Virus record (IMG/VR): IMGVR_UViG_3300021519_000040
Location: 1 to 31,639 of that record
Length of the DNA: 31,639 nucleotides
Reading direction: 5' to 3' (one strand)
Source: a virus
The position numbers were made by a program, and so were the translations under genes. The first letter of the stretch is position 1; the number at the start of each line of letters is the position of its first letter. The notes beneath the pieces were generated by a model. That model did no database searches. It saw nothing but the letters and a program-made list of their open reading frames with translations, and was not told the origin of the DNA. Positions 1-5,579 of this stretch are shown in pieces.

Positions 1-1
1 G

Positions 2-328
2 GTTATTCTGCTCGCCCACACCACGATTAAGCGGTTCGACAGCCCAGAAGTGGAGCCGTTCGACCGTTACCAGCCAAAGCTGCAAGAGCGGTCCAATGCC
101 CTTGTTCGCGAATGGTGCGATGCCGTCTTGTTTGCCAACTACAAGACCATCGTGAAGCACGACGACGTTGGATTTAACAAAACTACCAATCGCGGCATCT
201 CAACGGGCGAGCGTTTGCTCTATTGCAACGAGCGCCCGGCCTACATGGCTAAGAACCGCTACCAACTCCCTGACAGCATCCCGCTGTCGTGGGACGCCTT
301 TGAAACCGCAATCAGCAGCAAGGACTAA
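2..328 (+). CDS. Sak4-like RecA-fold ATPase (AAA_24), C-terminal part, cut by window edge
   Basis: The frame is open from base 2 with no start inside the window, so this is the last 108 codons of a longer gene. A GTG at 50 is internal and should not be taken as the start. The visible segment has the pattern typical of the C-terminal half of phage AAA_24 (Sak4-type) proteins: a beta strand ending in LLAHTTIKRF, the DRYQPKLQ segment, then REWCDAVLFANY. Family members are RecA-core ATPases that assist single-strand annealing in phage recombination. The Walker A and B motifs would lie upstream and cannot be checked. It is followed four bases later by the DUF669 gene, a common partner of Sak4 in phage recombination cassettes. 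Confidence 0.75.
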   Translation, partial: VILLAHTTIKRFDSPEVEPFDRYQPKLQERSNALVREWCDAVLFANYKTIVKHDDVGFNKTTNRGISTGERLLYCNERPAYMAKNRYQLPDSIPLSWDAFETAISSKD

Positions 329-332
329 AACG

Positions 333-806
333 ATGGCCGCATTTGACTTCAACCCTTCCGAATACGTTGACACCAAAACCTCAACCTTTGACCCCCTGCC
401 TAACGGCACCTATAGCGCCATGATTTCCAACTCCGACTACAAGGCCACCAAGGCCGGCACCGGCCACTATATCGAGCTGGTGATCGACATCATTGATGGC
501 CCGCACGCCGGTAGGAAGCTGTGGGAGCGCCTGAACGTCGATAACCCGAACAAGCAAGCCGAGGACATTGCCCGCAGCGCGCTTAACCGCCTGCTCGTGT
601 CTTGCGGCAAACCCGACGCCCGCGACACCGAAACCATCCACGACATACCGTTTAAGATCGACGTTGAGGTTGACCGCAAAGACCCAACCCGCAACCGCAT
701 CGCGGCCTATTGGCCCTCGTCTAAGCAAACGGCAAGACCGGCAATCAATGCCGTAAACCAAGACGCGACGTTCAATTCCGGTCCCAAGAAAGCCTGGGAG
801 CGGTAA
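333..806 (+). CDS. DUF669 family phage protein
   Basis: The product has 157 residues. I chose the ATG at 333, four bases after the upstream stop, because it begins MAAFDFNPSEY, the usual start of DUF669 proteins; a longer frame from 168 overlaps the ATPase gene and is unlikely. DUF669 proteins are conserved in phage replication and recombination modules and are thought to act with Sak4-type ATPases, possibly on single-stranded DNA, but no activity is established here. Visible features are a central segment with GTGHYIELVIDIIDG and GRKLWERLN, consistent with a small beta-rich core, and a basic, disordered C-terminal tail ending KKAWER. The stop overlaps the next start by one base (TAATG), indicating translational coupling with the nuclease gene. 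Confidence 0.75.
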   Translation: MAAFDFNPSEYVDTKTSTFDPLPNGTYSAMISNSDYKATKAGTGHYIELVIDIIDGPHAGRKLWERLNVDNPNKQAEDIARSALNRLLVSCGKPDARDTETIHDIPFKIDVEVDRKDPTRNRIAAYWPSSKQTARPAINAVNQDATFNSGPKKAWER

Positions 807-1771
807 TGCCACAGGTGCCCGATTCGACTCACACAACTACGGCGGCGGTTTTCGATTGGTACGCTAACCAAGCCGACGATTTCCGCGACCACATGGGTGC
901 GAGCCTTATCGGGCACCATTGTGACCGCTATATCTGGCTCAACTTCCATTGGGCTGTCAGGCCGAAATTCATTGGCCGTATCAAGCGGCTATTCGGCACA
1001 GGCAAAAGGGAAGAAGGCCGGGTTTATGAGGAACTGCGCGCCATCGGCGTCGATTTACATACAGAAGATGAGGGCAAGCAGATCGAATGTCGCGACGACA
1101 GCGGCCACTTTGGTGGTTCCGTCGATGGCGTTGGCAAAGGCTTTCCAGAGGCCCCGAAGGCTTGGGCCGTGCTGGAAGTTAAGACAATGGGCGACAAGGC
1201 TTATGGCGATCTAGTTAAAAACAATGTGAAAGCCGCCAAGCCGCAACATTACGCCCAGATGCAGACCTACATGGGCCTGATGGGCTTGGATCGTGCGCTC
1301 TATTTCGCGGTGAATAAGAACACCGACGAAATTCACACAGAATGGGTGCATTTTGACACAGAAGCGTATGCCAAGATTACCGAACGCAAAGGCCGTTTGA
1401 TCGCGGCCAAGACCCCGCCAATTAAGATCAGCGATGACCCGTCTTATTGGCTTTGTAAAATGTGCGACATGTACAAGTTTTGCCACCAAGGCGAAGCGCC
1501 AGAAACCAATTGCCGGACCTGCACTTCAGCGGTGCCAATGCCGGGTGGAACATGGCGCTGCACGTACCATGACCGGGGCATTACGGGCGATGAACAACGC
1601 GCTGGTTGCGCTGCTCATACACACTTGCTCGTAGCGCCTCCAGAACGCCCCCAGACGGCCCCGCCGGCAAAAACTATGGCTAGGGTCCGATACGTTAAAC
1701 CTGCCGCCAGGGCGCCCAAGGAGCAATACCTAGGGCCAGTGCCTTTTGATGACGATATCCCTTTTAGCTAG
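806..1771 (+). CDS. Cas4/RecB-like PD-(D/E)XK exonuclease with SSB-like C-terminal tip
   Basis: A 321-residue RecB-family nuclease. The PD-(D/E)XK core is visible: FGGSVDGV (D107), VLEVKTM (E124, K126) and a QMQTY motif (Q151/Q153, Y155). Cysteines C39, C217, C220 and C226 follow the Cas4/AddB arrangement (C...CxxCxxxxxC) that holds an iron-sulfur cluster. A second set (C236, C239, C252, C268) may bind zinc. Family members resect DNA ends, which fits a neighbouring Sak4-type recombinase. After a low-complexity basic linker (about residues 275-310) the protein ends PFDDDIPFS, almost identical to the acidic tip of bacterial SSB. It is coupled to DUF669 by a TAATG overlap. Nuclease assignment is firm; the exact polarity and the meaning of the tail are inference. 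Confidence 0.85.
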   Translation: MPQVPDSTHTTTAAVFDWYANQADDFRDHMGASLIGHHCDRYIWLNFHWAVRPKFIGRIKRLFGTGKREEGRVYEELRAIGVDLHTEDEGKQIECRDDSGHFGGSVDGVGKGFPEAPKAWAVLEVKTMGDKAYGDLVKNNVKAAKPQHYAQMQTYMGLMGLDRALYFAVNKNTDEIHTEWVHFDTEAYAKITERKGRLIAAKTPPIKISDDPSYWLCKMCDMYKFCHQGEAPETNCRTCTSAVPMPGGTWRCTYHDRGITGDEQRAGCAAHTHLLVAPPERPQTAPPAKTMARVRYVKPAARAPKEQYLGPVPFDDDIPFS

Positions 1772-1837
1772 GTGGGGCTGTCCACCTTAAAAACACAACC
1801 GAAAAAAACAACCCATACGTAAAAGGACGCAAGACCA

Positions 1838-2092
1838 ATGACCAGCGCAATTAAGAAGGCCAAAAGCGTTTGGCATTATGTAAAATATGTTTTTTGGGGC
1901 ATCCGCACAAATGCCAAGTCCGAAAAACCAATTGTTCCGAAACGCGCCGAAAACCCAAGCCCCCGCTTTCCAAATTCTTCAATCGCAGACATTATCCAAA
2001 CCAACATTGAGTTTAGGTTGGCCAACGCGGATTCGACCATAACCAGCAACGCGGATTTGTTGCGTCGGCTAAAAAAACGTCAAGCCAAATGA
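1838..2092 (+). CDS. Small early protein carrying a copy of the major capsid N-terminal arm
   Basis: An 84-residue protein with an AAAAGGA ribosome site about ten bases before the ATG. Residues 1-43 are basic with an aromatic amphipathic stretch (VWHYVKYVFWGI) and match no family I know. Residues 44-81 align without gaps to residues 3-40 of this phage's own major capsid protein (18378-19379, minus): 21 of 38 positions are identical, including NSSI-DII-TNI at the start and LLRRLK-R at the end. Codons for shared residues often differ, for example Ser as TCT/TCA versus AGC/TCG, so this is not a recent copy. The gene is more A-rich than its neighbours. It sits in the early recombination module and overlaps the following nuclease gene by four bases (ATGA). 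Function is unknown; a capsid-assembly modulator, decoy, or capsid-targeted cargo is possible. Confidence 0.7.
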   Translation: MTSAIKKAKSVWHYVKYVFWGIRTNAKSEKPIVPKRAENPSPRFPNSSIADIIQTNIEFRLANADSTITSNADLLRRLKKRQAK

Positions 2093-2424
2093 CCGGCAAG
2101 ATGGCCCGTAACAAGGGCGCTCGTGGCGAGAATGAATTGGCTGCAATCCTAAGCGACGAGCTTGGAACCGTGGTCAAGCGCAAGCTGGGACAGGCGCGTA
2201 ACGGTGAGGATGACATTGAGATCGGCAAGTTCCGTATCGAGGTCAAGCGCCGTGAAACGTTGGCCGTCATGGCTTGGGTGCGGCAGATTGAAGCCTGTAC
2301 GCCCAAGACCCAGGTGCCGCTGGTTGTGTTTCGGCAGAATAACCAAGAATGGCGGGTGATTATCCGCCTCAAAGACCTAATCCCCATGATGCGCGAGGAA
2401 TTGTGCGATGTACGTGAAGATTGA
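2089..2424 (+). CDS. PD-(D/E)XK resolvase-like nuclease
   Basis: A 111-residue small nuclease of the archaeal Hjc-like / phage PD-(D/E)XK type. Residues 8-20 (NKGARGENELAAI) give the N-terminal helix with the conserved glutamate E14. GEDDIE (D41/D42) and FRIEVKRRE (E51, K53) give the acidic and E-x-K catalytic residues. Such enzymes act on branched DNA such as Holliday junctions, which suits the recombination genes upstream. The start at 2089 overlaps the previous stop (ATGA); an in-frame ATG at 2101, before ARNKGARGE, is an alternative. Length matches the small single-domain family. Junction specificity cannot be judged from sequence alone. Confidence 0.7.
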   Translation: MTGKMARNKGARGENELAAILSDELGTVVKRKLGQARNGEDDIEIGKFRIEVKRRETLAVMAWVRQIEACTPKTQVPLVVFRQNNQEWRVIIRLKDLIPMMREELCDVRED

Positions 2425-2665
2425 CACCTACAAGCCGCTGCGGGGCTTGCCGCTTTTTAGCTACAAGATTTACAGTACCTCAATGGGCCTGCTTGCTTCC
2501 GGCGAGGGTTTCCAAACGCGGGAATATCTCGACCACGCCATAGCCCTACGCAAGCGGGCTTTGGTCGGCCTTCGGCCCGAACGTGTCAGGCCGAAGTACG
2601 CCACTAAATATACCATGCGGGTTGTGGAAAACTGGAATGACCAATTTTACGGAGTTGAAACTTAA
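2408..2665 (+). CDS. Small unknown protein, weak DUF1508-like pattern
   Basis: An 85-residue protein that overlaps the resolvase-like gene by 17 bases. I do not recognise it with confidence. Residues 17-50 (around FSYKIYSTSMGLLASGEGF) resemble the single repeat of DUF1508/YegP-like proteins, in which a strand pair ending in S-x-G/E-x-Y/F precedes a helix. The rest is basic and ends in an acidic and aromatic tail (NDQFYGVET). It is the last gene of the left plus-strand operon and is followed by a terminator about 175 bases downstream. The intervening stretch holds no convincing gene. Confidence 0.5.
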   Translation: MYVKIDTYKPLRGLPLFSYKIYSTSMGLLASGEGFQTREYLDHAIALRKRALVGLRPERVRPKYATKYTMRVVENWNDQFYGVET

Positions 2666-2839
2666 TCGAGCAGGGGCTATTTTAGTCTGGCTCACGGCGA
2701 TGAAAAAGAGCAACCCGGCCCACCCAAGGGTTCTGCGGAGCGCAGAGGCAAGCGAGTATTCGCCACCACCTTCCGGCTCGTCGCGCCAACGACGTCCGGC
2801 CTTCGGGGTATTCGCCCGTAAGAACGTGAGATTGAAGGG

Positions 2840-2864
2840 ACGGGAGCCTTGCGGCTCCCGTTTT
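2840..2864 (+). terminator. Rho-independent terminator of the left early operon
   Basis: A near-perfect hairpin: ACGGGAGCC, loop TTGC, GGCTCCCGT, followed by TTTT and more T-rich sequence on the plus strand. The minus-strand side has no T run, so it mainly ends rightward transcription. It lies between the last plus-strand gene and the 3' end of the convergent late operon. Confidence 0.85.
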
Positions 2865-2876
2865 CGTTCTGCTTTG

Positions 2877-3035
2877 TTAACCCATACCGTTACGAATAAA
2901 CGCCGCCAACAGCGCCGTGACGCCCATCTGAACAGCCTGGATGGCCGTTGCGTCGCCGGTGGCGAAGGCAGCGGCAGCGCCGATGATGGTTAGCAGCGCG
3001 GTAACGTAGGTTTTCTTGCCTTTTAGGAAGCCCAT
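2877..3035 (-). CDS. Holin-like small membrane protein
   Basis: A 52-residue protein starting at the ATG at 3035, preceded by a good AAGGAG site seven bases away; a longer frame to 3119 runs into the endolysin gene and has no such site. It begins MGFLKGKKTYVTALLTIIG and has two hydrophobic segments (about residues 10-25 and 30-46) separated by the polar turn ATGDATA, with a charged C-terminus (IRNGMG). This matches small phage membrane proteins found next to endolysins and often called holins. It is the last gene of the late operon and follows the M15 peptidase directly. Holin function is inferred from topology and position. Confidence 0.7.
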   Translation of the reverse strand: MGFLKGKKTYVTALLTIIGAAAAFATGDATAIQAVQMGVTALLAAFIRNGMG

Positions 3036-3045
3036 CGTAATCTCC

Positions 3046-3423
3046 TTATGGATATTTTGCCCACGGCAATTGCCAGTGAGGCCCGTCCTTAAACGTCTTC
3101 CAGTCGCCGCCCCATTCAATCGGAACGTTAACCGTCTTGGCCGCAGCCTTTACGATCACGGCAAGTTTGTAATACAGGGGCCAGTCCCAGCGGACTTCGC
3201 CCCCGACAAATGGCGCTATATCGACGGCATGGCCGTCTAGGTGGCGTGAATTGAGCGTAGTTGATGCCCCGCTTTCAACCATCTGCTTCTGGCGCTCCAA
3301 CGTCCGCACGCCTTCTAGGACGGTGAAGTCCAGGTCGGTCGCCAGGATGGCTTGGTCCATCACCTTCTTAAGGTCCGGGTGAAGGCCGGCCATGCGACTG
3401 ATTGACCGCGCCCCGAAGATCAT
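3046..3423 (-). CDS. Endolysin, M15 (VanY/L-alanyl-D-glutamate type) peptidase
   Basis: A 125-residue single-domain zinc peptidase. The metal and catalytic pattern is complete: S59-R-H61-x3-H65-A-V-D68 (SRHLDGHAVDI) and DGPHWQL with D113 and H116. VLEGVRTLERQ is the usual strand and helix of the M15C fold. Enzymes of this family, such as the phage T5 endolysin, cut the peptide stem of peptidoglycan. No signal peptide is visible, so export would rely on the holin-like protein just downstream. Its start overlaps the preceding stop by four bases (ATGA). Function is well supported by the motifs and by the lysis neighbourhood. Confidence 0.9.
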   Translation of the reverse strand: MIFGARSISRMAGLHPDLKKVMDQAILATDLDFTVLEGVRTLERQKQMVESGASTTLNSRHLDGHAVDIAPFVGGEVRWDWPLYYKLAVIVKAAAKTVNVPIEWGGDWKTFKDGPHWQLPWAKYP

Positions 3424-3773
3424 TTCAGATTGACCAGCATGTAAAGCGTGGTGGAATAAAGCTGCATCAGGTCATCAATGAGGTTTTCCATCATTGTGTT
3501 ACCCTTGGCAATCTTGCTGCGGTTGGCGTTAATCCAAACCAGCTCATCGCGGATTTTGTTTGTAATGTTGGTTTTAGGAAAGTTAACCGGGCGAATCTCA
3601 CCGATTAAGCCGTAATAGCCCTGGTAAGCCTCGACGATAGAATCAATCTTATCAATCAAGCCATCGTAAAACTTGCCCAACGCTTTGTGTTCACTGAAAG
3701 ACTTGCTCGCCCAATGGGCCAAGTGGGTCGCATTGCGGAGTGCAAAAACATGCGAGACAAGTTCTTCAATCAT
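3420..3773 (-). CDS. DUF5856-type, ferritin/Dps-like helical protein
   Basis: A 117-residue, almost entirely helical protein. The N-terminal half (ATHLAHWASKSFSEHKALG, then FYDGLIDKIDSIVEAYQG) has the spacing of the Dps/ferritin-like fold: H17 and H20 with W21, then E27-H28, a following D and E helix. This pattern is characteristic of the phage DUF5856 family. Whether it binds metal or DNA is unknown; some canonical ferroxidase residues appear replaced. It lies between a membrane/coiled-coil gene and the endolysin and overlaps both by four bases, so it is expressed with lysis genes late in infection. A role in lysis, oxidative protection, or DNA condensation would be speculation. Confidence 0.6.
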   Translation of the reverse strand: MIEELVSHVFALRNATHLAHWASKSFSEHKALGKFYDGLIDKIDSIVEAYQGYYGLIGEIRPVNFPKTNITNKIRDELVWINANRSKIAKGNTMMENLIDDLMQLYSTTLYMLVNLK

Positions 3774-4012
3774 CTGTCTGCCTTCTTTTCCAGCTTGTCG
3801 TAAATCTTTTCCAATAACTCATGGATACGCCCAATGTCTTCCCGGTATTCGTCCTTGCGGACGTACTCCGCTGGAAGCGTTATTCGCAAGTTTGCAAGGT
3901 CATCTTTAAGGGCTTGCGATGCGGACCACAACATACGCATAAACCAGCCGGCCACGGCCATGCCCGTCATTAGCAAGATTTGGATTATCTGGCTTACGTC
4001 AAGGCTTTGCAT
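3770..4012 (-). CDS. Single-TM coiled-coil protein of the lysis module
   Basis: An 80-residue protein with one N-terminal membrane segment (about residues 8-29, QIIQILLMTGMAVAGWFMRM) followed by a charged, probably coiled-coil region containing LPAEYVRKDEYREDIGRI and KIYDKLEKKADR. The layout is like an inner-membrane spanin or a single-TM holin partner, but no outer-membrane lipoprotein gene was found nested in or beside it. It starts one base after the tail fibre gene ends and overlaps the DUF5856 gene by four bases. A lysis-associated role is inferred from topology and neighbours only. Confidence 0.55.
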   Translation of the reverse strand: MQSLDVSQIIQILLMTGMAVAGWFMRMLWSASQALKDDLANLRITLPAEYVRKDEYREDIGRIHELLEKIYDKLEKKADR

Positions 4013-5578
4013 TTACTTGGCTTCTAAAATGGCAATGCGGGCGTGCAGTTCTTGGATCGCATTGACCAGAACCGCAATCAGGCTTTGGTCCGTGATCTTC
4101 AGCTTGTCGGGGTCTTCGTTGTCGATGATGACCGGGGCATCGCCCTCAAGGGCTAAGACATCTTGCGCTAGGAACCCGTAACGCAGGGGGCCATTGCCTT
4201 CGGTGTCTTCGCGGTTGGCTTTATAGCGGTAAGTTGTAGGCTTTAGGTTGTTTACGAAATCAAGGCCGAGCGGCACCGGGCCGAAGTCGGTCTTGTCGCG
4301 CATATCGGAAACCGCCGTCCAGGCCACTTGCACATAGGCGTTGGTGGTGTTGGTCGAGCCGATCATGACGCGGTCGTTTTGCGTGGTTGGGTCAAACACG
4401 GGGGCGTAGGTGCCGGTTGATGAGTACCCACCCACCATGACGTTACCCGCGCCGGTGGTGTTATTTCTAAGCGCCTCAACCCCAATCCCGGTGTTATAAG
4501 ACCCTGTCGTATTGCCAAAAAGAGCCTGATACCCGGACGCGACGTTATAACCGCCGGTCGTGTTGGCTGATAGCGTAAAGCCGCCAACGGCGGTATTGGT
4601 TACGCCGGTGGTGGTGGCCACTAGCGCCTGATAGCCAACGCCGACATTGTAAGCCCCCGTCGTATTGGTTACTAGCGCCGCATAGCCAACGGCGACGTTG
4701 TAAGCCCCCGTCGTATTGGCCGTTAGGGCGCTTACGCCGAGCGCGGTGTTAGTTGCCACCGCAGACGCGCCAAGGCCCACTGTGAGGGTTTGTAGCGTCG
4801 TAGCGCCGGGGATGCTGACTTTACCGCTGGAGTCGATAGAAAGCCGTGAACTGCCAGCGGTGAAGTCGGCAATGTCAAAACTATTAGTTGTTGAACCACC
4901 AGCGCGAATGCCCCAAGAGCGCACACCAGTTTCAAGCAAACTTACGGTTGCCGAGCCACCACCGCCAGCCACGGTAAACTTGTACCCTGGAGAAGTAGTT
5001 CCCACGCCAAGGAAGTTATTCGTGTCGTCCCAAAATAAATTAGCGTTGTCCTGTGTGTAAACTCCAGACGTACCCGCAAACACAACAGAGCCAGCCGTAA
5101 AGGCCGTAGATGTAGCCGTGCCACCATTGGCGACGGGGAGCGTTCCAGTTACACCTGTCGTAAGCGGCAAACCCGTTGCGCTGGTGAGCGTGACACTGCT
5201 GGGCGTCCCCAAGGCCGGCGTAACCAATGTGGGGCTGGTGGATAAAACCATATTGCCCGTGCCGGTGACGGCGCTACTCAAAGTGACCCCGCCATAGGTC
5301 AACGCGCCCGTAACCGTAAGCGTCGTATGGCTGGCCGGCCCGCCCCAGGTTACGGCATCGCCGGCGGTTGTGGCATCGCCCACCCCGGTTAGCTTGTAAG
5401 TGCCGAGCTTGATGTTGGCCGTAGGCGTGGTTTGCCCGTCCTTGGTGAGCGCCGTGGTTAGGCCCGTCGCTAGGTCCGCCGTGAGGGCGTTGAAGGCCGT
5501 GGACGTAATGGTCGTGCCATTAACGACCGGTTGGCCGGCGCTGTTGATATTGAATGTACCCGAGCCGTTGTAAGACAC
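4013..5578 (-). CDS. Tail fibre with self-cleaving S74 chaperone domain
   Basis: A 521-residue receptor-binding fibre. The C-terminal 98 residues form a peptidase S74 intramolecular chaperone: SDMRDKTDF with the Ser424/Lys429 pair, LKPTTYRYK, LRYGFLAQDV and a terminal helix ending in ARIAILEAK. In the family this domain trimerises the fibre and cleaves itself off just before the serine. Upstream lie six 17-residue repeats of the type ALxxNTTGxYNVxVGYx (about bases 4430-4740), forming a YadA-head-like beta roll, and an N-terminal half rich in G, T and V for the shaft and tail attachment. The start is GTG at 5578, immediately after the upstream stop, with a GGGGGAAT ribosome site. The variable shaft region would decide host range. 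Confidence 0.85.
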   Translation of the reverse strand: MSYNGSGTFNINSAGQPVVNGTTITSTAFNALTADLATGLTTALTKDGQTTPTANIKLGTYKLTGVGDATTAGDAVTWGGPASHTTLTVTGALTYGGVTLSSAVTGTGNMVLSTSPTLVTPALGTPSSVTLTSATGLPLTTGVTGTLPVANGGTATSTAFTAGSVVFAGTSGVYTQDNANLFWDDTNNFLGVGTTSPGYKFTVAGGGGSATVSLLETGVRSWGIRAGGSTTNSFDIADFTAGSSRLSIDSSGKVSIPGATTLQTLTVGLGASAVATNTALGVSALTANTTGAYNVAVGYAALVTNTTGAYNVGVGYQALVATTTGVTNTAVGGFTLSANTTGGYNVASGYQALFGNTTGSYNTGIGVEALRNNTTGAGNVMVGGYSSTGTYAPVFDPTTQNDRVMIGSTNTTNAYVQVAWTAVSDMRDKTDFGPVPLGLDFVNNLKPTTYRYKANREDTEGNGPLRYGFLAQDVLALEGDAPVIIDNEDPDKLKITDQSLIAVLVNAIQELHARIAILEAK

Positions 5579-5579
5579 C

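Noticed and set aside
806-1771. Cas4-like gene as sign of a CRISPR system
   Set aside because: No other cas gene or array is nearby; the Sak4/DUF669 context points to phage recombination.
1770-1787. Hairpin AGGTGG/CCACCT after the nuclease gene as a terminator
   Set aside because: Short stem followed by A-rich, not T-rich, sequence on the plus strand.
2583-2993. Plus-strand frame of 136 codons over the terminator
   Set aside because: It crosses the terminator hairpin and the 3' end of the holin gene and does not read like a protein.
3770-4012. A complete spanin pair
   Set aside because: Only a single-TM coiled-coil protein was found; no lipoprotein-type partner with a lipobox was seen in or near it.
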